DNA of 64,000 bases, taken from contig NW_024468532.1 of assembly GCF_001632365.1 (NCBI RefSeq), forward strand, positions 441,623 to 505,622, given 5' to 3'. Within the stretch, counting starts at the first letter, position 1. Each line of letters starts with the position of its first letter. This document shows positions 1 to 10,577 of this stretch, in pieces. The position numbers were made by a program, and so were the translations under genes. This DNA comes from Laetiporus sulphureus 93-53. Taxonomy: Eukaryota > Basidiomycota > Agaricomycetes > Polyporales > Laetiporaceae. The notes below the pieces were generated by a model that was not told where the DNA came from, did no database searches, and saw nothing but the letters and a program-made list of their open reading frames with translations.

Positions 1-1196
1 GCTGTACCCACATCGCAGGAGTCGTAAGAGTACGGCCACTGTCACCCAGTTTGTCAAAAGGGGACATGTCTCAGTAGCAAGATACTCACGCACCATGCCT
101 TCTAGACTGGCACCGTAGCCTGCGCGACCCAAATTTCCCATCATCCAAATGGCAGGCCAGAACCCTACGACGTTGTTCGTGCCAGGTAACGAGACGGATA
201 CTTCGACTATTCCACCTGTAAAGCAAAACTTGTTCCATGTAGTAATCATCCCGCTCGTATAGGCCAAGCCGTGGTTCTCCTTCTTCGACATGGTAATCTC
301 CAGACTGCCGTTGTGGGTGGTGACCGCGGTCGGATCGAGCCATTCCAAATTGTTTGTCTCCCAGTAATGCAGGTTGACTGCCTCCCAATAGGGATCGTCG
401 TCGGGCCAGAAGGTACGTCCGTCCACGTTGAATTCATCGCTGAAAACAAGCTTCCAGTCTTGGCCATTAATGTAGTCGGCTTTAGTGTGTGCCTCTTCAG
501 GCGTGTCCGGGTCGATGATTTGATAGCTCGTCGACATTGAAGGAGGGTCAGTAATGATGCTTGGGCCGCCAATATTTACGCCGCCATCCTTGAGTAACTT
601 CTGTTCTTTAAAGTGGGAGATGATGGGATAACCGCCACTGGTGAGGAGCAGTGCGTTAAGATGGTGCATCTCTACGAGAATCACGACAATAGAGACGCAC
701 AATAATGCTACAATTCCAAGTAGTAGAAACGATATAAAACCCAGGTTTGTAAGTCCTCGCACGGTGAAAACGTTTCGGTCGCTGTCGCCGTTACGATCTC
801 CAGGGTCTGGGTTGTGTAGAAAATCATCATCTTCAGGGCAATCCTCAGTTAGGGCGGTATTCCAAGATGCAGGGTCAGGATACAGTGTAAACTAAGGAAG
901 AACCAGTAACATCGATATCGGCGGTCAATGTTGACAATCGTTCTACTTACCTGTTCTGTCACTGACGCAGAGTCGCCGGGAGATTGGGGAATATCATGCT
1001 GCCATGTCCTCAGGTACAATTCAAATATGCGTGTAGAAGATAGGTGCATTACCTGAAAGAAAGATGGACGCGAAACGCGCCTTGAACGCCTGAACTGCGA
1101 GGATGCTCCGGAATGTAATCTTGAAAGATCAGTCGTCGAAGCACCATGGAGAAGACCCTCGTAATCTGAGGAAGGCCTGGAACTCGAAGGTAGCAT
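1..1196 (-). CDS. KRE6/SKN1-like beta-glucan synthesis-associated protein (GH16 family), partial
   Basis: A type II membrane protein of the KRE6/SKN1 branch of glycoside hydrolase family 16, which works in cell-wall beta-1,6-glucan assembly in the secretory pathway. Reading from the ATG at 1196, a Ser/Arg-rich cytosolic tail (MLPSSSRPSSDYEG) is followed by two short introns (GTAATG about 1050, GTAAGT about 953). Then comes a long exon holding one hydrophobic membrane segment (LGFISFLLLGIVALLCVSIV) and the start of the GH16 fold, with the recognisable pieces IIDPDTPEEA, LVFSDEFNVDGRTFWPDDDP and GFWPAIWMMGNLGRAGYG. The gene runs off the left edge, so the catalytic Glu motif and the C-terminus are not visible. 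Family assignment rests on the SKN1-specific text around the start of the GH16 domain. KRE6 and SKN1 cannot be told apart here. Confidence 0.9.
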
Positions 1197-1568
1197 GTCC
1201 AATATCGAGGATAGTCACGGCGCAAGGAATATTCGTGCCCAGCCGATGGTCGAGAGGCTGCAAGTTCAGGGATGATCGATGATTGCTGAACATTGCCCAT
1301 ATCGTCCCCTTATGAAGGGTCCTCGTGTGCACCGCTCACCGGCGTCACATAGCCGATTCGCACACTGGTTGTGCTCCTCAGAAGAAGACATAGAGCCGAA
1401 AGAGGGTGTGGAGTATCACGGCATGTATCAGCTATAATGACTTCATCAGGGAATTAAATATATCCTTGGCACTGATGGCCGTCCATGAGGATGGCAACAG
1501 TAGAAGACTCACATTTGCGCAGTCGAAACCAGTAGCTACCACTCCGAATCGCTTACAAGCGAGCTTCG
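1197..1568. other. Intergenic, KRE6-like 5' flank and SNAP43 3' flank
   Basis: No convincing coding exon. The stretch lies upstream of the KRE6-like start and downstream of the SNAP43-type stop, so it should hold the promoter of the former and the 3' end of the latter. I see no distinctive motif. Confidence 0.4.
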
Positions 1569-2896
1569 TCACCCAGTCCCCGTATCTAGTCCGGCACCCT
1601 CCAGCAAGTTCAAAATGCCGGCATGGTGGCCTTCAACACCCGTAGCATGCAGCTGCTGAACTGCTCTCTCAACTCTCTCGAATCCAGTCTTCTCGCCTCC
1701 TTCGCCACCAACCTCCAACCCTCTTTCCGCAGCTAACTGGTCTATCATTTTGAGTCGCGCCAGCACAGCTTCGTTCGTACGTTCAAGCGCTTGCCTCCCA
1801 ATACTTTGCGAAACACTTTGGCTTGCCTCGCCTGACGCCGAATCATAGAGGCTGGGATCCAGCATGTGTAAGAGCTGGAATTTTGCTGCACGGTAGTTAT
1901 CGCGTGTTGCAATGGGAGGGTTTGTTACCATTACGTGAGTAGTCTCTTGGTGATCAACTGTACAGGAGCCACTGCTGCCGAGCACTCGTGAAGAATGCTG
2001 CAGAGAAGGTTCTGGAGTCGACACCAGTGTATTTTTATCGATGAACTTGTCCAGAGAGACAAGCGCGTCCTTGGCCCTCTTCAGCTTCTCGCGCTTCGAC
2101 GGGCGTCCTTTCTTTTTCGGTGGTCTTGATCCTTGCGCGGTGGCAGTCTCTCCCGCCAAAGCGGCGAGCACAGCTGATTCTTGCCCGTCCTCAACAAATA
2201 TCTCACGAGGCAGATTGCTCGGATTGTATGGCCGTAAGTCAGAATGGGGTAGAATATGGAAAGCGTTTGCGTTGAGGAGCGATGTCAGAACGTATCTTGC
2301 GTGAGGCTGCAGCAGCAAGAGATCGGGACTATTCAACTTCTGCGGAAGTAGTAGAACGGACTGATATATGTCTGGCGATACGTTAGCGGGATGAGCATCC
2401 TCGCGGTAACTTGAGGGACGAGTGCGTACCGATGGGTACCGCTATATGTTTCACTGAATGGAGTCTTGGCGCCGAAGTAGATGGCTGCGTGAAGTAGAAT
2501 GTATACAGAGCAAAGAGGGATACTACTCTCGTGATGGGAGTCTCCATTTCGATCATTCGTTCTGTGAAATGGGTTTCAATCGATAAAGGCTCCCTATCGT
2601 CACCATAAGGTACTCGCACCGAGAAACAGCCGCTCCGTCACTGCAATGAAGCTTTCGCGAACTCGTCCGTCGAATGCCTTGAAGTGCATCCAGCACCATC
2701 CCTGCTCGGTCCACAACCTCTTGAAGAGCGCGAATGGCTGGATAGGCGGTTGTGCTTGCGCATATTGCTGCGAGAAGAGATTGATCAGATCTGTTATATC
2801 TTCGCGCAGAGGGCCAACATAGAGCGAGGAAGTGAAATAGGATGGCTGAAGGGTTATTTCGCCGCGCGTCGTCGAAGGGCCCGGCAAGGTCGACAT
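1569..2896 (-). CDS. SNAPc SNAP43-like subunit (snRNA-activating complex)
   Basis: Likely the fungal counterpart of SNAPC1/SNAP43, a subunit of the complex that binds the proximal element of snRNA promoters. Three exons splice cleanly in frame: 2896-2620, 2561-2430 and 2371-1569, giving 403 residues. Both introns are 58 bp with GT/AG ends. The joined protein contains LREDITDLINLFSQQYA, then WCWMHFKAFDG, then VVSLFALYTFYFTQPS and IDIYQSVLLLPQKL. This order of a helical N-terminus, an 'ALYTFYFTQP' helix and a 'LL.P' segment is that of the SNAP43 family. The C-terminal half is basic (KKKGRPSKREKLKRAKDAL, AT-hook-like) and then acidic/Gly-rich, and is not conserved in the family to my knowledge. 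The ATG at 2896 precedes the conserved core closely. Ends at a TGA at 1569-1571. Confidence 0.78.
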
Positions 2897-3072
2897 CGAA
2901 GTGCAAGTCTGAGGGACCGTGGGACTCGAGCGCTTGAGCCACAAGCGCGTGGACGTCTGGCCACAAAGTGGCTTGTTCGCGACTTCAACTCGGCCACTAC
3001 ACTCACTGCTCTGCGCATGCCTAGCCTGCTGCTTGTTTGAAGTTCGCCTTGCATTTCTTGAGCCGACACACA
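2897..3072. promoter_or_regulatory. Divergent promoter between SNAP43-like and Ima1 genes
   Basis: Only 176 bp separate two start codons facing away from each other (2896 on -, 3073 on +). The two genes must share a compact bidirectional promoter, or their 5' UTRs overlap. No TATA-like box is obvious. Confidence 0.5.
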
Positions 3073-5049
3073 ATGTCGAGGCTGTTCAGAAGTCATAATA
3101 CCGTCTCTTGCTTCTTCTGTCTGTCACCCATCGATCCTCCTCCCCACAACCCCCGGTCATTTCAATGTCCCTATTGTGTATGTTGGAATCGATACGATGC
3201 CAGAGGAGAAATAGTTTCCAGTGACCCTGCAATGTATGACGAGAGCCTCAATGCCCAGTCGTTTGCGAAACGAGGTACGAAGCATTGGAATGTAGCCAGG
3301 GATCGCTGAGTGAATGCGCTCATACATATATGAATAACAGCAAAAGCGACGAAAGACCGTCTACCAGAAACTTACGAAAGCAGTCGTTTCTGTCATACAT
3401 GTCAAACGAACCAGATGCTCCTCACGAACCTGCTATCCAACTATCTCCCTCCACCGAACGTACGTCCATCTCTCGCAATGTTGTTTGCGTCTCCTGAACG
3501 CAGTCCATTTCTTATGTCTCCATCTTACCAAACTGCTTTTGTTCAATATGGATCCTTCATGTCTAGGACCCTGAATACAAGCAACGCTGCGAGATGTATC
3601 CTCAGTACAAACAGTCCATCGAGACACGCTATCCGCCAGTCTGCGCTGACTGTGCTCCTGCCGTGGAAGAGGAAATCCGGAAGCGCGACAGCATGGCACG
3701 CACTCAAGCACTCGGCGGCTTCCTCCGCGCGAGCAAAGACACTTACCACCAAGCTACTCTCAGGAAGCATGAAAAGGAGCGGCTTGAGCATCGGATCACT
3801 TTCTGGAGACTGAGAGGAGTATTATGGACAGGATGTCTTATCTTCACGTTTATCATATATCTCACAAGTGTGTCTCCTTTCTTCGTCTCAATCGTGTGTC
3901 AAAAACTTGATATCTTGATAGTTGCGCGTGGTTATACCGTGTCCTGGATACCTGATTCCCTCAAACCCATTGGTCCAATCATAGCTTTACTGTCGATATT
4001 ATGGACGGCATGGGATCCGAAGTATGCTTCGTTGAAACGAGCAACGTATCAGGGTCGGGCGTTGAGACAACGAGGCAAGCACGAGTATAATGTGAGTTTC
4101 CCACATGCAGCCACAGCGCATGCTAAACTAGTACCTCCATAGAAACTGCAGATCATGGCGTGGACCTCTAGATGTATCAACACAATCATCGTCGCGATCA
4201 TTTGGTGGAGACCAGCTGGTTATCTAGCAGTATTTACAGGTGATTCGCGAGGATTGCATGCAAGAATTTACTGCACTGTCTGTCTATTAGTTGAATTAAT
4301 TGTGAGTAATCCTAATCCCGGCTTCTCCTTTGTCAGGGGGTTCATACATATTGCGGGCACAGATCCTTATTCGTTCATTCACGACTCTTCGACTGGAACC
4401 GCCGCCACCTGTTTGCCTGACTTCCGAGCCTCCATCGAGCAAGCGACTACTGCACCCGACTTCATCATCGTCTTCACGCGATATCTCGCCTATGTTTGAG
4501 CCCGATCTTCTCGCGCCCCTCACGTTGTCTTCCAAACCCATCATTCACCCACCTTCCTCAGGAGTACCTCCCCAGAACCCTATCTTCGGTCTTCCCTCCC
4601 TCAATACGGGCCCTCAGTCATCTACCTCATCCCCATGTGGACCCACCTATTCCGATCAATCATGGATAGATCCGATGGATGTCGAGACTGATGATGAGCT
4701 CCAGAAGTCCAAGGACCCGGACGCTATGGATTGGACGCCAATTAAGCCTTCCTCATCTCAGGTGTCCAACGGGCATACGCACCAGTATGACGATGGGTCG
4801 TGGATACGGCCTCAGCGGTTCTTTGCACCAGAAGAGCCGACGGGTTTAGAAAACTTATTTGCGAACACCGTCAAGCTAGCTGACGATGCTCCAGGAGGAG
4901 GACCGCAGCCGCCTTCTAGCGTGCGCAAGCGCGAGCAATCACTGCGTAGCATTGTACCATGGATGTTGCTGTCTGCAATTGGCACCGCCGCCATTGTGAC
5001 TGCGTTGTATTTTGTATGGGACCGCAGGAGGGAACGGATAGTAACATGA
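3073..5049 (+). CDS. ima1: Ima1-type inner nuclear membrane protein
   Basis: An integral inner nuclear membrane protein related to S. pombe Ima1 and animal TMEM201/NET5, which link chromatin and cytoskeleton across the nuclear envelope. The N-terminal Ima1_N zinc domain is clear: VSCFFC, then FQCPYCVCWNRYDARGEI, then after an intron (about 3271-3341) FCHTCQTNQMLL, and finally YPPVCADCAPAVEEEI, giving paired CxxC metal ligands. A Lys/Glu-rich helix (ATLRKHEKERLEHR) leads into hydrophobic segments (GVLWTGCLIFTFIIYLTS; GPIIALLSILWTAW; IIVAIIWWRPAGYLAVF). A long Ser/Pro-rich region follows, and a last transmembrane helix (IVPWMLLSAIGTAAIVTALY) ends in a short basic tail. At least four introns are needed. 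The ATG at 3073 starts the first exon directly before the zinc domain. Confidence 0.88.
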
Positions 5050-5231
5050 TAATTTGACAATTAGTAACACGGGTATCGGTTGGTTTTTAGAACATCTATA
5101 AGCAGTGGATTGAATCGGAGCTATATTTAGCAGATCTATAATCCTAGTTAAGAATGCTGAAAGATATGTGCGATAGCACAGGGACGTCCAAGTGGAATCA
5201 TTCAATGTCGCGTCTACCGAGAACAGATAGG

Positions 5232-6802
5232 TCAGAGCAAGAGCATCGAAGGGGATCTGAAGCAAACCTTTTCAGCGCCCAGCAGCCGCATGAGACCTTC
5301 ATAGACCCAGAGAGCAGACGCATTCACTGGGAACGCACGAACAAGAGTTGGTCCGAGGCCGCGGTAGAATCCTCGTACTCCGCCTAGTGCGTAGATGCTG
5401 CGGGCGATGGCCAGGAATGTCGGACGGGACTGGGAGAGAGAGGTCGACATCATTCGGCTGTATAAAGACAGTCAGTTATAGATTTCCCCAGCTACGATGG
5501 AAGGCAAACTGCACTTTTTGACGTTGTCTGCAGGGATGCCCATAAGCCAAAATGCGAACGAGGCTAGACCGCCTGAGAGGAAGTTTGCGGTAGGTGTAGT
5601 AATCTGTCAATTGAGGCGCGATCAACCTTAACCCGCCCTGCCAACATTGAATTCAAGCTCTCACTTCATAAGGTGTGCCTTGTAGCTTCGAAAAGCTGCG
5701 CATCAGAGCCTGGGTATAGTGTTCAGTCCAAAGGGTGTGTAAGAAGCGTCCACTGCATAGCAGCTACCTCAAACGAAAGGAACATCCAGAGGAAGTTGCT
5801 CCGGAAGGCAAGACTACCCGTGAAACCTGTCCAGAGCCCCAAGACCCCTCGGCTTGCAATGACCTGCCGAGCGCAATCTATGGGACCTTTATACTGCCTG
5901 TCTGCGACGGACTTTTGGACTTGCATTTGCAAGTTGACTGACGAGGGATACTACATCACCATGGCTCGAAGCTTAAATGTGTAGGGGAACAAACCTTTCA
6001 ATAGCTCCATAGGGGTAGCTAGCAAAGCACTGACAACCGTCGCATCGCAGACATTGCGAGTGTGCAGCGTTTAGACATACCTCGTTAACCCTGCAACAAG
6101 GCCGGCAATACCATGACCTGTAAGGGTAAGGCGTCGGCCTTCTCCTCCTGGAATTGGCTCTGTCACGTTGTGGCGTATGAGGAACAAGCGATAGTTGTGC
6201 AAGGATCCGAGAAGTAAAGAGTCGATTGCAGCCCATCCGACAGCGGGAGGCGTTGCACCTTTGTAAAGCGCGAATATTGACTGTATAATGTTCATCATGA
6301 GATCGCCTTCAGGGAGAAGGTGATACAGATGAAGCAATCTACCTCATTCCGCACTGTTTGTAGGAGACAGTCGATAGCTCCTCGGTACGTTCCCGGAGGA
6401 GAACATTGCAGGCGAGTCTTGATAGTGTCGAACCTTCATATCAGTTGGATTGTTGAAATGCTCGGTGAAGTTCTGAGCATTGCATGGTCAACGTGCGCAA
6501 CATTTACGAACTGACAGGGAGCCTGAGGAGGCATGTACCTACAGCGATCATATCGAAGGCTGAACACACCCATGCCCAACAGCGACCTGTTGGATAATCA
6601 CAAATGAGATATGCGAAACATTGACGCGTTCTCAGCTCAGATAGAACGCGACCTGCCTTGGTCAATCCTGCCGGTCGAAGTTGATAGTACCGCCCGTTAG
6701 TGTCCGGTAAAATGGAGCCCAGTCGGTGTTCCTCTCACCACTTCCGACGCCCGCTACCGCTCCGACCATTCGAACATGGCCAGAGTCCGGTTTTGCCTCC
6801 AT
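5232..6802 (-). CDS. Mitochondrial carrier (SLC25 family), unusual microexon structure
   Basis: A six-helix solute carrier of the mitochondrial inner membrane. Three carrier repeats can be followed. Repeat 1 is GHGFDTIKTRLQ with TYRGAIDCLLQTVRNE. Then comes FALYKGATPPAVGW and ITGHGIAGLVAGL-like text. Repeat 2 is VQKSVADRQYKGPIDCARQ with GVLGLWTGFTGSLAFR. Repeat 3 ends with GVRGFYRGLGPTLVRAFPVNAS and YEGLMRLL. The FDTIKTR motif fits the PxD/ExxK/R signature with Gly in place of Pro. To join the ATG exon (6802, protein starts MEAKPDSGHVRM) to repeat 1 I need an 11-nt exon (6657-6667) and a 17-nt exon (6570-6586), the first followed by a GC-AG intron; together they read GSGLTKVAVGHGFD. The substrate cannot be told. 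It resembles a single-substrate carrier rather than ADP/ATP or phosphate carriers. Confidence 0.85.
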
Positions 6803-7174
6803 TTACGCGTAAACAGTTGGGTTCGGGAGCAACGCGTACGTCCAGCTTGCCGATCCGAGTAGCGCTCTCTGAGATCTAGATCGATCACATCAAATTCGCT
6901 CTTCAGAGTCCGTCAACCACAATTTTGTTAAAAGGCTAGGGGAGGATCTGCAGAGCAGTGCAATCGATTCAGGACACCATGCTTCGAATATTGGCAAAAG
7001 CCAACATTCGGTAAGATTGTGATTACAGTGGGTTAGAGACAGAGAACATCCGATAGAGGGTGTTTCAATACATGTCATCGACGAGGAAATTCAGTAACAG
7101 TACAAGAGCAACGCATTGTGCGGTACACGGGAGAACCACACGGAGAATAATCAGTACCAATGAGCATTAGAGCC
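6803..7174. other. Intergenic between SLC25 start and Rap1-Myb gene end
   Basis: No supported exon. It contains the promoter side of the SLC25 gene (6803 onward) and the 3' flank of the Rap1-Myb gene. No terminator or RNA gene recognised. Confidence 0.4.
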
Positions 7175-9061
7175 TCAAAGTTTTTGCTTCTGACGTTTGC
7201 CATCCTTACCAGCCATTTTCGTAGCCGTCGATGCATCTTCATCTTCGAGCTTGCGTTTGGATGAACTGGCGACAACATCGCCTTCAACGACAATGGAAGA
7301 ACTGATCGGTTGCTCGGCAGCCACTGGAAGTGCAGACGAGGCTTCATGTGCGGCAAGAGCCTTCTCCTCTCTTCGTCTGTATTTCCTTACGTATTTGTCG
7401 ATGGCTGCAGTCCCTACTTCATTTGTGCCATTGACACCAGGATGAAATGAACAGGCGTACCTCGTGCATATCGACATTCAAAGGTCGCCCAGGCATGGAT
7501 GGATCGATGAGGGTACTAGCGATTTGATAACATTCAGACGTGAGAAAACGACGCCCTTCCCACAATCAAACGTTACCTTCTCCTGGAATGCCGTCCATCG
7601 TCGCTCTGTTGGCCTCATCAATAGCCAACCTGGAGTCGCAACAATATACTTCGCTGCTAGGCGGATATCAGCTTTAGTGTATCGCTCTCCGAGCAATCCC
7701 ATATTTTGTTCGTCGTCGTCTGTGTCGGGTTCGGACTCATCGGTATCCAGCTCAGAGGACTCGTCCGACTCTGAGGCATTATCTTGAGCGGATTCGCTTT
7801 CACGCTCGCTCCCTCGGTCATCAACGCGAACTGATGCATCTTCATTTTCATCCGGTACTTCATCATGCGAGTCTGCAATATCTTTTTGAATGGGTTCCGA
7901 TTTTCGAGCAGCAGCCATGGCACTGTTTACGAGGCTGCGACGCGTACGGTATAAATACCGAACCCAATAACGATAAGAACGATGCGGTGTCTGCAATGCG
8001 GATATGAGGCCCAGACTTCCAGAATATATCGAAGTTCATCCGCACCTTGTCAGCTAGTCGATTGCAAATCTGCCTCTTCGAGGTCTTCGGATCTTGTTTA
8101 ATCATCTGCTGGACTGTTTTCATCACAAGCTGCTCGTCCTCTTCTGTGTAATCGTGGTGATCACCACGTCCTGAGATCCCAGGTAGTCGTGAGGATGTTT
8201 CTAAAGTCTGTGCAGAAGCACTGGGTCCTGCAGGTGCCTCTAGGCTCGCTCGCTCAAGCCGATGGTTTGACTGGCGAGAACGCGCGGCTTTCTGGGACGA
8301 TGGGTTATCCCGGCCGAGAACTGACTGTTCGATGGCAGACTGTGATGAACGAGAAGCCTCGCGTTGCTCTTTTGGCTTCGGTGCATGCTCAACCACTGCA
8401 GATCTAGACGCTAGACGGGGTTGTGAGAAAGAACTATCTTCGAGATGGCACAGCTGAGGATAAAGACGATCGAAGTGCTCGAGATAGTAATCCTTCCACG
8501 ACCCAGCAGTGTGATTGTTAACCTGAGACGCACAGTATCTATGAGACCATATCTGCATGAATACGCATGGTTGCATGTACGTACACCATGTAATTTCTCC
8601 AACGCCTCTCGGACGCTCAACTTATCGCGCTTGCGGATTGTAAGTGCACGAAAGAGCAGGTTCTCATCATTTATCATCGATCCTACCAGTTTGTCTAGTG
8701 GCGCACTGCTACTCGTATCTAAGCCCGTAGATACGGGCGGGGACAGCTCCTGCGCCTTCTGCGGCGCGGCTAACTGTGAGAGGAGAGCTGTGACACCTGG
8801 GAGGGATAACAACTGGCTAAGCAGTGCGTGATTGTTGACAGAATGGTTCTGAACAGCATCAGACTGACGGCCATTAAGGCCAAGGACATTCGGAGCAAGG
8901 TTCGGCGTGAGATGAAAGATTGACTGAGGCGATAGGACCATCTGGGGAGCCTGTGAATTAAGACCAGCCGCAAGCAAGACCGCCAACGCCGTGGCAGGCT
9001 CCGGCGCTGCTTGTGCGGCTGGCTGTTCGGGGATGCCGTGCATGTTGATGAACGCTTCCAT
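7175..9061 (-). CDS. Rap1-Myb domain-containing protein
   Basis: A basidiomycete protein with several modules resembling the Myb-like domain of the telomere protein Rap1. Module 1 is split by an intron: FRALTIRKRDKLSVREALE, then NNHTAGSWKDYYLEHFDRL. Module 2 is DYTEEDEQLVMKTVQQMIK with KTSKRQICNRLADKV. Module 3 is RYTKADIRLAAKYIVATPGW with RRWTAFQEKYPHRSIHAW, again split by an intron (donor about 7575). Between modules 2 and 3 lies a strongly acidic Asp/Glu/Ser region. The C-terminus is short and Lys-rich (KMAGKDGKRQKQKL). The start ATG at 9061 gives MEAFINMHGIPEQP. The modules suggest DNA or chromatin binding. Whether this is the true telomeric Rap1 is uncertain because I see no BRCT or RCT domain. 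Confidence 0.72.
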
Positions 9062-9486
9062 TCTGACACTTTGGTCTGTATGAGTTATGGTCGTATATAG
9101 TGGATCTAGCAGTGGCCTGTGCAGCAGCTCCGAATCTAGCACGTCAAAGGATGATACACATGATATGCTGCAACTGAGCTCACGATGCGCTTGATCTCCG
9201 CAAATAGTGCGAGAACTGCAAAAGAGAGTGTGTTGAGATGATGACACCCTGCTCAACTGAGACGCGCTCGCCAGTTGAAGGAATGTTGAACATCGAACGA
9301 CGCGAATTCGGAACATTTTATTTATAAGAAGTCGCTCACGTGACCGCGGAAGCCCAGCCCAGCTGCACCCGCGGGCAACGAGATCATGATCATGTCTCAT
9401 AGCGTCTCAGGCCTGTGCACACCTTCTCATGCACTCGCCGCTACTTAACTTCACGTATAACGTCGAGAGACTTCAGATTAGTGGAG
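9062..9486. promoter_or_regulatory. Divergent intergenic region, Rap1-Myb and RING-CH genes
   Basis: 425 bp between two start codons facing apart (9061 on -, 9487 on +). It presumably contains both promoters. No coding potential supported. Confidence 0.45.
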
Positions 9487-10445
9487 ATGTCTGACCCAGA
9501 GACGACGCAAGAGACGAAGCAATGTCGGATATGTTTCGAAGGCGAGGATCCCGACCTCGGCCGCCTCATTAGACCATGCCTTTGCAAGGGCACCATCAGC
9601 GTGAGCAAAGTCGTTTGCTGTGGGCGTCGGTCAGGACTGACATCTTTCTTCCCTAATTCTGAACCAGCATGTGCACGTCAAATGCCTCCAGCGATGGCGC
9701 AACTCATCTGCGAACCACAGTGCTTTCTATTCATGCCCGCAGTGCGGCTACAAGTACCACTTCGCACGTACCCGAGTTGTTGGGATTGCTACTAATCCTG
9801 GTGAGTAACCGTAAATCTTTGGAACGAACCACCCTGCTCAAGTTGATCGTCATCAGTCGCCGTTGCGGTGGTCTCGTCCTTCCTCTTCACGATTCTGGTC
9901 ATGTGCAGCTCGTTCGTCACAACCTCCCTATTGTCCGATGAGGGAGACTCGATGTACCTCTACGGATTCTACTCTCCATTGGAAGTCATCCAGAACCTTG
10001 TTCGGGCGACTATAAGTATATTCGTCGACGATCGATTACTGGACGAAGCTGTTCTGCAGAGCTCTCGCCGTCGGTCGATACCTACTATACGCAACTCGAG
10101 CAAACCGCCTGGATTACTGAAGCGCTTTGTGCGCCGCTTCCTCCTGGGGCTTCCTGTCGTCGGCGCTGGCTCGATCGCGCATATGCTACTCTCGGTGCCC
10201 TTGCCTTTCCACTGGGTCAGGTTCAGAGCATACAACAGAGGGCGAGATTCGCGGGATCTTGTGGCTCTATTCATAGTGGCAATTGTGTTGATGGGCGCTG
10301 CGAGGTACGCAACGTTTCCAATCCCTCTGTGGACACGTGAATGACGGTCTCTATCAGAGCGCTCTATAAGGTGTTCAAGCTGACCGAGAAACTCACTAAG
10401 CGTCTGTTGTTGCGCGCTGAGGATGCTATCCTTGAAGTGAATTAG
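9487..10445 (+). CDS. RING-CH (MARCH-type) membrane E3 ubiquitin ligase
   Basis: A small membrane-bound E3 ligase of the RINGv/RING-CH class, which ubiquitinates membrane proteins in the ER or endosomes. The C4HC3 finger spans the first intron: CRICFEGEDPDLGRLIRPCLC and KGTIS from exon 1 (ATG 9487), then HVHVKCLQRWRNSS and YSCPQCGYKYHF from exon 2 after an acceptor near 9667. Further exons give a long hydrophobic stretch (VVSSFLFTILVMCSSFVT), a basic loop, a second membrane segment (LLGLPVVGAGSIAHMLL) and a third (LVALFIVAIVLMGAARY). After a last intron (donor about 10303, acceptor about 10357) the protein ends ALYKVFKLTEKLTKR to the TAG at 10443-10445. About 290 residues. Confidence 0.83.
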
Positions 10446-10577
10446 CCCATGTCTGTATTATATCATTCTCTTCTCCTATCCTTCTCATAGGATTCTGTCA
10501 AGCGCACATCAAAATTCCCAGCATCCCTGCTGTGGCTTGTATATACAGCTAAGCACGTCCACACTATACGATATATA

